From: an uncultured Clostridia bacterium | GTDB taxonomy: Bacteria; Bacillota; Clostridia; Christensenellales; Borkfalkiaceae | NCBI GenBank assembly: GCA_947632165.1 | Contig: CANROI010000087.1 | Coordinates: 1-6,080, forward strand | Direction: 5' to 3' | DNA length: 6,080 bases | Shown here: one piece after another, positions 1 through 5,299 of the stretch | Layout of the letters: every line of letters begins with the position of its first letter | How positions within the stretch are numbered: the stretch's first letter is position 1 | Made by a program: the position numbers and the translations under genes | The notes under the pieces: model-generated | Told to the model about the DNA's origin: nothing | Database searches by the model: none | Seen by the model: only the letters and a program-made list of their open reading frames with translations

Positions 1-76
1 ATGAAACGTTATCGGCCACGCAAGGCCTGCCTTGTGCAGACATTGAGCCGAAAGGGTTCGGCAAATTGGGTCGCGC
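1..76. repeat. Direct repeat, copy 1 (76 bases, may extend left of window)
   Basis: This copy matches 182-257 at 74 of 76 positions; the differences are T32 versus A213 and G69 versus T250. It contains two stem-loops. The first pairs 19-25 with 30-36 around loop CCTG, with one G-T wobble. The second pairs GCCGAA (47-52) with TTCGGC (57-62) around loop AGGG. The copy starts at the first base of the window, so its true left end is unknown. Similarity to copy 2 stops abruptly at 76, just before a separate hairpin at 79-97. It could be an intergenic repeat family or part of a structured RNA; no coding role is likely. Confidence 0.85.
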
Positions 77-78
77 AC

Positions 79-97
79 GGCGGAAGTGAATTCCGCC
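79..97. other. Perfect hairpin following repeat copy 1
   Basis: GGCGGAA (79-85) is the exact reverse complement of TTCCGCC (91-97), leaving a GTGAA loop at 86-90. It begins two bases after the end of repeat copy 1. A different hairpin sits in the matching place after copy 2. No T-run follows, so an intrinsic terminator is not supported. Confidence 0.65.
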
Positions 98-122
98 TAA
101 CGCAAAGAGTTTACGAAAAATT

Positions 123-160
123 CACGAAAAATCTTTTGCTACGCAAAATCTTTTTCCGTG
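123..160. other. Long imperfect A/T-rich hairpin between the repeats
   Basis: CACG (123-126) pairs with CGTG (157-160), AAAAA (127-131) with TTTTT (151-155), and TTTTGC (134-139) with GCAAAA (143-148), around a TAC loop at 140-142. C156 is bulged and TC at 132-133 faces TC at 149-150. The two arms also share the direct repeat AAAATCTTTT. The A and T tracts on both arms could suit a bidirectional terminator, but there is no clean G/C stem followed by T's on either strand, so I leave its role open. Confidence 0.5.
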
Positions 161-181
161 AGGGGTTAGTTTTCGGATTTC

Positions 182-257
182 ATGAAACGTTATCGGCCAC
201 GCAAGGCCTGCCATGTGCAGACATTGAGCCGAAAGGGTTCGGCAAATTGTGTCGCGC
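182..257. repeat. Direct repeat, copy 2 (76 bases)
   Basis: This is the second copy of the repeat at 1-76, offset by 181 bases, with two substitutions. The second internal stem-loop, GCCGAA (228-233) with TTCGGC (238-243), is fully kept. The first is weakened because A213 replaces the T that paired with the base at 204. The 10-base palindrome TTTCATGAAA (178-187) spans its left edge. Similarity ends at 257, four bases before the hairpin at 262-276. The 181-base offset is not a multiple of three, so the copies are read in different frames, which argues against a protein repeat. Confidence 0.85.
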
Positions 258-261
258 TGCC

Positions 262-276
262 GCAGGGGAACCCTGC
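262..276. other. Perfect hairpin following repeat copy 2
   Basis: GCAGGG (262-267) pairs exactly with CCCTGC (271-276) around loop GAA (268-270). It sits four bases after the end of repeat copy 2, matching the position of the 79-97 hairpin after copy 1, yet the stem sequences are different. No T-run follows. Confidence 0.65.
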
Positions 277-289
277 TCCGCGCAGTAAT

Positions 290-314
290 TTAGAAAAGCG
301 CGAAAGCGTTCTAA
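290..314. other. Hairpin with GAAA tetraloop
   Basis: TTAGAA (290-295) pairs with TTCTAA (309-314), and inside it CGC (299-301) pairs with GCG (306-308) closing a GAAA loop (302-305), a GNRA-type tetraloop if transcribed. AAG (296-298) is bulged on the left arm. It lies three bases before the palindromic unit that starts at 318. Confidence 0.5.
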
Positions 315-317
315 TTA

Positions 318-453
318 TGTCATGCTGAACGGAGGCGTCAGCCGAAGTTGAAGCATCGCCGCAGCATTGAAAACAAGGCGACCCTTCGACACGCTACTCG
401 CCTACGGCTCGTGCCGCCCTTAGAGAATAGAACGCGGGCGGGGCAGGGTGACA
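318..453. repeat. Degenerate palindromic intergenic unit
   Basis: The ends are imperfect inverted repeats: TGTCATGCTG (318-327) against CAGGGTGACA (444-453), 8 of 10 positions. An inner pair, GTTGAAGCATCG (347-358) against CGACCCTTCGAC (379-390), matches at 9 of 12. The right arm also holds CCGCCC (414-419) pairing with GGGCGG (436-441). From memory, the style 'TGTCATGCTGA...GAAG...GAAGCATC' recalls widespread palindromic intergenic elements ending in TGTCA, found in many bacterial genomes. Naming a family would need a genome-wide search. It shows no coding potential and no transposase. Confidence 0.5.
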
Positions 454-542
454 AATCGAGGATATCCCGTGCTACTTCTGTAAAGGGCGGACTGTGGGGC
501 AAGGCGGCGGAAATTTGTTAAAATTCAAGGAGTTTATAGATT

Positions 543-2312
543 ATGGAAAGAAAGGATGTTCAGGAAAAGTACAAGTGGAAGATCTCGGACGTATTCGAGA
601 GCGACGAAAAATGGGAAGAGGCATTTGCCGCGCTCGAAGGAAGGATCGACTTTGCAAAGTATAAGGGCACGCTCGGGACGGCAGAGGGGCTGCTCGCCTT
701 TTTTGCCGCCGACGAATCGTTCGCCATAGATGCCATGCGGGTGTATCTCTACGCCTTCATGAAGCACGACGAGGATGTGCGCGCCGCAAAGTACGGCTCC
801 TATTTAGCACGGGTGATGAACCTGTTCACCCGCCTCGACGAGGAGACCGCTTTCTCCACTCCCGAACTCACGGCGCTTTCCGACGAGACGCTCGATGCGT
901 TCATCGCCGATCCCCGTCTCAAAGACTATGACTATATGCTCTCCCGCATCAAGGCGCAGAAGAAGCACGTCCTCTCCGAAAAGGAGGAGCGCCTCCTCGC
1001 CCAGACGAGCGAGCCGCTCTCCTGCGCGGGCGACGTGTTCGAGATGCTCGACAACGCCGAGCTCGACCTCCCCGAGATCGAATTCGAGGGGCAGAAGACC
1101 CGTCTTTCGCACGGGCTCTATTCGGTGATCGTGAACGGCAAGGACCGTGCGAAGCGCAAAGAGGCGTATGAGCTCTACTATTCCGCCTACCGCAAGATCC
1201 TGAATACGTTGGCGACGACCTATTTCGGCAATGTCAGGAAGGATATCTTTTACAAGAACGCCCGCGGCTATAAAAGCTGCCTCGAGATGGCGCTCTTCAA
1301 TGAGGACGTCGACCGGAGGGTCTACGACAATCTCATCCGCGTCGTGGGCGAGCACACCCCCCTGCTCCACCGCTATGTGGCGTTGCGAAAGGCGCTTTTC
1401 GGCTACGACACGATGTACATGTACGACATCTATCCCTCCCTTGTGGAGGACGCGGACCTCAAGCTGACCTACGAGGAGGCCTACGAGCTTGTTCTGAAGG
1501 GGCTTTCGCCCCTCGGGGAGACGTACGCCGCCCTGCTGCGCCGCGGCCGCGACGAGCGCTGGATCGACGTCTGCGAGACGGAGGGGAAGCGCAGCGGCGC
1601 CTATTCGATCGGCATCTACGGCAATCATCCGTTCGTGCTTCTGAACTACCAGAAGACCACGCACGACGTGTTCACGATCGCCCATGAGATGGGGCACTCC
1701 ATCCACAGCCACTTCTCGAACGCGAACCAGCCCTATGCGAAGTCCGACTACAAGATCTTCGTCGCGGAGGTCGCAAGCACCGTCAACGAAGTGCTGCTCC
1801 TCAAATACCTTCTGAAGACGACGGAGGATCTGAAACTCCGCAAATACCTCCTCAACTACTATATGGACATGATCCGTACGACGCTCTTCCGCCAGACGCA
1901 GTTCGCCGAGTTCGAGGAGCGGGCGCATGAGATGGCAGAGGAGGGCGAGCCCCTCAACAAGGACAACCTCTCCACCCTCTATAAGTCGCTCAACGAAAAA
2001 TATTACGGCGACGCCGTCGTACACGACGACAACATCGCCATCGAGTGGGCGCGCATCCCGCATTTCTACCGTTCCTTCTATGTGTACAAGTATGCGACGG
2101 GGATCACCGCGGCGATCTGCATTGCGAACAGGATCCTGCGGGAGGGGGAGCCCGCCGTCCGCGATTACTTCGGATTCCTCTCGGGCGGCTGTTCCACCGA
2201 TCCCGTCTCCCTGCTCCGGATCGCGGGCGCCGACCTCACCGAAGAGGCGACCTTCCTCGCTGCGATGAAGGAATTCGGCGAAGCGCTCGAGGAGTTCGAA
2301 AAGCTCGGCTGA
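543..2312 (+). CDS. pepF: Oligoendopeptidase F (M3 family zinc peptidase)
   Basis: This cytoplasmic metallopeptidase should cleave short peptides, contributing to peptide recycling. The 589-residue length fits PepF, usually about 600. The zinc site is visible: H381-E-M-G-H385 supplies two histidine ligands and the catalytic glutamate E382, and E409 in 'FVAEVAS', 24 residues after H385, is the likely third ligand. The upstream stretch 'SGAYSIGIYGNHPFVLLNY' and the downstream HFYRSFYVYKYATG at 507-520 are both typical of PepF; the tyrosines and histidine of the latter probably line the substrate site. There is no signal peptide or membrane segment. The ATG at 543 is supported by CAAGGAG at 526-532, ten bases upstream. 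It is the first gene after the repeat-rich leader; dnaB follows after 40 bases. Leucine 88 is encoded by one of only three TTA codons in the window. The family call is firm; the natural peptide substrates are unknown. Confidence 0.96.
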   Translation: MERKDVQEKYKWKISDVFESDEKWEEAFAALEGRIDFAKYKGTLGTAEGLLAFFAADESFAIDAMRVYLYAFMKHDEDVRAAKYGSYLARVMNLFTRLDEETAFSTPELTALSDETLDAFIADPRLKDYDYMLSRIKAQKKHVLSEKEERLLAQTSEPLSCAGDVFEMLDNAELDLPEIEFEGQKTRLSHGLYSVIVNGKDRAKRKEAYELYYSAYRKILNTLATTYFGNVRKDIFYKNARGYKSCLEMALFNEDVDRRVYDNLIRVVGEHTPLLHRYVALRKALFGYDTMYMYDIYPSLVEDADLKLTYEEAYELVLKGLSPLGETYAALLRRGRDERWIDVCETEGKRSGAYSIGIYGNHPFVLLNYQKTTHDVFTIAHEMGHSIHSHFSNANQPYAKSDYKIFVAEVASTVNEVLLLKYLLKTTEDLKLRKYLLNYYMDMIRTTLFRQTQFAEFEERAHEMAEEGEPLNKDNLSTLYKSLNEKYYGDAVVHDDNIAIEWARIPHFYRSFYVYKYATGITAAICIANRILREGEPAVRDYFGFLSGGCSTDPVSLLRIAGADLTEEATFLAAMKEFGEALEEFEKLG

Positions 2313-2352
2313 TCCCGCGCATGTCACGGCCGTCGGCCGATAAGGAGAAGTT

Positions 2353-3798
2353 ATGCCTACCAACCAGATGCCCCACAATTTAGACGCGGAAGCGGCGCTT
2401 CTCGGCTGTATCCTCATTGACGGGGATATCCAGACGGATGTGCTCGAATCGCTCAAGGTGGAGGACTTCTATCAGGAGTCCCACCGGGAGATCCTCGCCG
2501 CGATGAAGACCGTCTACGGAGCGAGGAAGCCCGTAGACGTCGTCACGCTCACCGATCAGCTCGACCGCGACGGAAAACTCGCGCGCGCGGGCGGGCTTGC
2601 GTACATCACCGAACTTGCGCAGGTCGTGCCCTCCGCCGCCAACTACGATACCTATCTCAAGATCGTGCGGCGCGATTCGATCAACCGCGCGCTGATCCGG
2701 GCGGCAAACAGCATCATCGAAAACAGCCGTGTGAGTCCGGAGGGGCGCGAGGCGCTCACGGCCGCCGAAAAGCTCGTCTACGATATTTCCCGTCAGGAGG
2801 ACGGCTCCACGCTCGAGGGGCTCGAGGGCGGCGAGGTCGTGCAGTCGGTCATCGGGAAGTTCGAAGCGATCCAATCCGACCCCGACGCCTTTCGCGGGCT
2901 CGAGACGGGATTCACGCACCTCGACCGCATCACCCACGGGCTCCAGAAGGGCAATCTCATCATCATAGCGGCGCGCCCCGGCGTGGGCAAGACTTCGCTC
3001 GCGATGAACATCGTCGAGCATGCCTGTCTGCAGAGGGGGAAGGTCGCCGCCGTCTTTTCGCTCGAAATGCCCCGCATCGAGATCGTCCAGAGGCTCCTGT
3101 GCTCCTATGCCGAAGTCAGCATGGAGCGGGCGCTCTCGGGCAAGCTCGTGCAGAAGGATTGGAAAAACCTCATGGTTGCGGGCGACCGCATGCGGCAAAG
3201 CAAGATCTTCATCGACGATTCCTCCGTCGTGACCCCCGCAGAGATCCTCTCGAAATGCAGAAGGCTCAAGACCTCGGAGGGGCAGCTCGACCTCGTCATG
3301 ATCGACTATATCCAGCTCATGCAGAGCGAACAGCTCTCGCGCGGCGGCGAATTCAATCGCCAGCAGGAGATCGCGAGCATCACGCGCGCCCTCAAGATCA
3401 TGGCAAAAGAGCTCGACGTGCCCGTGATCGCGCTCTCCCAGCTCCGCCGCATCCAGACCAAGGAGGCGCAGCTCTCCGACCTGCGTGAATCGGGCGCCAT
3501 CGAGCAGGACGCGGATATCGTCATGTTCATCAACCGGCTCGACGAAACGCCCGCGCCCGACGGCACGACCGTCAAAGGCGCGGTGGAACTCAACATCGCC
3601 AAGCACAGAAACGGCGCTCCGGGGAGGATCCAGCTCCGCTTCCTCGGCGAATTCACGAAGTTCGTCGACGTCGAAGACCAGGGGCTGCCCACCGAGGAGC
3701 CGCAATACCGGAAAAAGAAGCCCGCATTCGAGGAGAACCCCGCCGCAGAGGAGGCGTTCCCTCCGCCCGAGGACGATCCGGGCCTGCCCTTCGATTGA
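2353..3798 (+). CDS. dnaB: Replicative DNA helicase DnaB
   Basis: This is the hexameric helicase that unwinds DNA at the replication fork, called DnaC in Bacillus. The N-terminal DnaB domain opens with 'PHNLDAEAALLGCILID' (residues 7-23) and runs to roughly residue 110. A RecA-like ATPase domain covers roughly 165-460. Walker A is A207-R-P-G-V-G-K213-T, Walker B ends at D318 in 'LDLVMIDYIQLM', and 'SDLRESGAIEQDADIV' (375-390) is a family hallmark. Near the end, 'IAKHRNGAPG' is also typical. AAGGAG at 2342-2347 lies five bases before ATG 2353 and fixes the start. At 481 residues it is slightly longer than usual because of a Pro/Glu-rich acidic tail ending DDPGLPFD. The loop between 'LSQL' and 'SDLRESG' looks about four residues shorter than in the DnaB proteins I can recall. 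No intein is present. Its stop lies one base before the next start. Confidence 0.98.
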   Translation: MPTNQMPHNLDAEAALLGCILIDGDIQTDVLESLKVEDFYQESHREILAAMKTVYGARKPVDVVTLTDQLDRDGKLARAGGLAYITELAQVVPSAANYDTYLKIVRRDSINRALIRAANSIIENSRVSPEGREALTAAEKLVYDISRQEDGSTLEGLEGGEVVQSVIGKFEAIQSDPDAFRGLETGFTHLDRITHGLQKGNLIIIAARPGVGKTSLAMNIVEHACLQRGKVAAVFSLEMPRIEIVQRLLCSYAEVSMERALSGKLVQKDWKNLMVAGDRMRQSKIFIDDSSVVTPAEILSKCRRLKTSEGQLDLVMIDYIQLMQSEQLSRGGEFNRQQEIASITRALKIMAKELDVPVIALSQLRRIQTKEAQLSDLRESGAIEQDADIVMFINRLDETPAPDGTTVKGAVELNIAKHRNGAPGRIQLRFLGEFTKFVDVEDQGLPTEEPQYRKKKPAFEENPAAEEAFPPPEDDPGLPFD

Positions 3799-3799
3799 T

Positions 3800-4786
3800 A
3801 TGGAGACGAAGATCCTCCCCGCCGAGGCGGGAAAATCCCTTGCGGCGCGGCTCATCCGCGCGGGCGAGGTCGTCGCCTTTCACACCGAGACGGTCTACGG
3901 GCTCGGCGCGAACGCCTTTTCGGACGGCGCCGTGCAGAAGATCTTTGCGCTCAAGGGGCGCCCGAGCGATAATCCGCTCATCGTGCACGTCCATGCGGGC
4001 TACGATATTTCGGCGCTCATCGACGGCGAACCGCCCTATGCGGCGGCATTGCGGCAGGCGTTTCTGCCCGGGCCGCTCACCATGGTCTATCCTTCCACCG
4101 GGAAGGTATCGCGCTTCGTCTCCTGCGGGCTGAATACGCTCGCGATCCGCGTGCCGTCGTCCCCGGCCGCGCAGGCATTCCTGCGGGAGACGGATCTCCC
4201 CGTCGCCGCGCCGAGCGCCAACCTCTCCAAACATGTCTCGCCCGTGACGGCGGGGCACGTCTTTGATGATTTCAGCGGCAAGATCCCGCTGATCTTAGAC
4301 GGCGGAGCTTGTTCGGGCGGCATCGAGAGCACCGTGCTCGACTGCACGGGCGAGATCCCGCAGATCCTGCGCGAGGGGCTTGTGACGCGCGGGATGATCG
4401 CCGAAGTCGCGGGGGACTGCGGCGTCTACCGGATGCGGACGGGGGAAAAGCCCAGAAGTCCCGGCATGGCATACAGGCACTATTCGCCCCGCTGCGACAC
4501 CGCCTGCTGCAAGACGGCGGAGGAGGCGCGCGCCCTCGGCGCCGCCGAGCGCGCGCGGGGCGGGAAGCCCGTCATCCTCTGCGAGAGCAAGACGGCCGCG
4601 CTCGTCGGGGACTTCGAGACGCTCGATCTCGGCGCAACGGGCGAGGTGATGGCGCGGCGGCTCTATGCCCTGCTCCGGCAGGGGGAGAAGATCGCGACCC
4701 TGCTCATCGGCGTCGAACCCGAGGAGCAAGGCGGCGTGATGGCGGGGGTCCTGAACCGCTTCAAACGCGCCTTCGGGGCGGAATAA
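3800..4786 (+). CDS. ywlC: Threonylcarbamoyl-AMP synthase, Sua5/YwlC type
   Basis: The enzyme makes threonylcarbamoyl-AMP from threonine, bicarbonate and ATP, the first step of the t6A37 modification of ANN-decoding tRNAs; TsaB, TsaD and TsaE would then transfer the group. The YrdC domain shows HTETVYGLG at 28-36, KGRPSDNPL at 52-60 and APSANLS around S139-N141. The linker SPGMAYRHYSP (220-230) leads into a C-terminal Sua5 domain (about 233-328), so this is the long two-domain form. At 328 residues it is near the roughly 345 of Bacillus YwlC. The frame stays open upstream inside dnaB, but the domain begins just after ATG 3800, which follows the dnaB stop by one base. No Shine-Dalgarno is evident, so translation probably depends on ribosomes finishing dnaB. 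Position 166 uses a rare TTA codon. ywlE follows after 18 bases. Confidence 0.95.
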   Translation: METKILPAEAGKSLAARLIRAGEVVAFHTETVYGLGANAFSDGAVQKIFALKGRPSDNPLIVHVHAGYDISALIDGEPPYAAALRQAFLPGPLTMVYPSTGKVSRFVSCGLNTLAIRVPSSPAAQAFLRETDLPVAAPSANLSKHVSPVTAGHVFDDFSGKIPLILDGGACSGGIESTVLDCTGEIPQILREGLVTRGMIAEVAGDCGVYRMRTGEKPRSPGMAYRHYSPRCDTACCKTAEEARALGAAERARGGKPVILCESKTAALVGDFETLDLGATGEVMARRLYALLRQGEKIATLLIGVEPEEQGGVMAGVLNRFKRAFGAE

Positions 4787-4804
4787 ACTCCGCGGAGGAG
4801 AGAG

Positions 4805-5299
4805 ATGCAAACGACAACGCAAACGGCAAAAAAGCAGGCGAAGAAAAAGATCCTCTTCGTCTGCACGGGCAATACCTGCCGCTCTCCGATGGCGGAAGCG
4901 GCGCTCAGAAAGGAGCTGCGCCGCCGCAAGATCACCGGCTATGCGGTGGCGTCCGCCGGGCTCCGCGCCGAGCCGGGGAGCACGCTGAGCCCCCACAGCG
5001 CACAGGCGCTTGCGGAGGCGAAGATCACCGTCAACAAGACCTTCAGGCCGCGCCAACTCACCGAAAAGATGGTGAAGGACGCATATCTGGTCGTCTGCAT
5101 GACTGAGGCGCAGGAACGCACCCTTGCGGGCTACCCCAACGTGACGAGTTTTCCCGCGCTTTGCGGGAAGGAGATCCCCGACCCCTACGGGCAGGGCATC
5201 GAAGTTTACCGCGTCACCCTGCGGCGCATCCGCGAATGTCTGCCGCTCATCATACGAAATTTTTGCCCGCCTTCGGGGGCAACGGAGGAAAGAATATGA
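4805..5299 (+). CDS. ywlE: Low-molecular-weight phosphatase, probable protein-arginine phosphatase (YwlE-like)
   Basis: This is a cytoplasmic phosphatase of the low-molecular-weight PTP fold. The P-loop is C20-T-G-N-T-C-R26-S-P-M, with C20 the nucleophile and R26 binding phosphate; D126 in 'IPDPYG' is the expected general acid. T24 fills the position that, in Bacillus YwlE, is the threonine selecting phospho-arginine over phospho-tyrosine; tyrosine phosphatases usually carry isoleucine. That, and the order ywlC-ywlE-rpiB, favour an arginine phosphatase opposing a McsB-type kinase, which is not in this window. GGAGGAG at 4794-4800 supports ATG 4805. The product has a Thr/Gln/Lys-rich extension of about 14 residues before 'KILFVCTGN' that Bacillus YwlE lacks, and no internal ATG, GTG or TTG offers a shorter start there. 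The stop overlaps the rpiB start by four bases (ATGA), and the rpiB ribosome binding site lies inside its last codons. Family certain, specificity inferred. Confidence 0.92.
   Translation: MQTTTQTAKKQAKKKILFVCTGNTCRSPMAEAALRKELRRRKITGYAVASAGLRAEPGSTLSPHSAQALAEAKITVNKTFRPRQLTEKMVKDAYLVVCMTEAQERTLAGYPNVTSFPALCGKEIPDPYGQGIEVYRVTLRRIRECLPLIIRNFCPPSGATEERI
5284..5298 (+). promoter_or_regulatory. Ribosome binding site and start of rpiB, inside the end of ywlE
   Basis: GGAGG at 5284-5288 lies seven bases before ATG 5296. It decides the rpiB start: the same frame stays open back to 5161, but the protein family begins exactly with 'MKIALACDHAGF' at 5296. The ATGA overlap suggests translational coupling. 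Confidence 0.85.

Larger units (their letters stand above)
1..542. other. Gene-free leader region built of repeats and hairpins
   Basis: No protein-coding gene is supported here. The only open frame of any length on the + strand (1-288) runs through both copies of a direct repeat in two different phases and has no ribosome binding site in view. The region holds two 76-base direct repeats, four separate stem-loops and a degenerate palindromic unit, each listed on its own. From 454 to 525 I see no repeat and no convincing promoter: a TTAAAAT at 518-524 resembles a -10 box but has no good -35 partner. No tRNA or rRNA signature was recognised. Confidence 0.7.

Noticed and set aside
1..257. CRISPR array
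   Set aside because: There are only two repeat copies, each 76 bases, separated by a 105-base spacer, with no cas genes in the window.
1..288. A 95-residue + strand open frame starting at the first base
   Set aside because: It runs through both repeat copies in different phases, includes several hairpins, has no visible ribosome binding site and resembles no protein family. It is best explained as an open frame within repeats.
495..524. Sigma-70 promoter for pepF
   Set aside because: TTAAAAT at 518-524 is a weak -10 candidate without a recognisable -35 element at the right distance, and it would place the transcript start almost on the ribosome binding site.
2313..2352. Possible terminator between pepF and dnaB (CGGC 2327-2330 with GCCG 2336-2339)
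   Set aside because: The stem is only four pairs in a short G/C palindrome and is followed by the dnaB ribosome binding site, not a T-run. Read-through seems likelier.
804..2456. A 550-codon open frame on the - strand opposite pepF
   Set aside because: It is codon-aligned with pepF and ends exactly at the pepF TTA codon at 804. Such a frame is open simply because pepF lacks TTA, CTA and TCA codons; the translation is low-complexity, rich in Val, Arg, Glu and Leu, without recognisable domains.
3485..3799. An upstream extension of the ywlC frame inside dnaB
   Set aside because: These 105 codons are an out-of-frame Ser/Arg/Pro-rich reading of dnaB. The synthase domain begins just after ATG 3800.
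2380..3855. A 491-codon open frame on the - strand opposite dnaB
   Set aside because: Same explanation: it is codon-aligned with dnaB and terminates at the single dnaB TTA codon at 2380. The sense strand carries unmistakable helicase motifs.
5161..5295. An upstream extension of the rpiB frame
   Set aside because: The family starts at ATG 5296, which has a good ribosome binding site; the upstream codons are an out-of-frame reading of ywlE.
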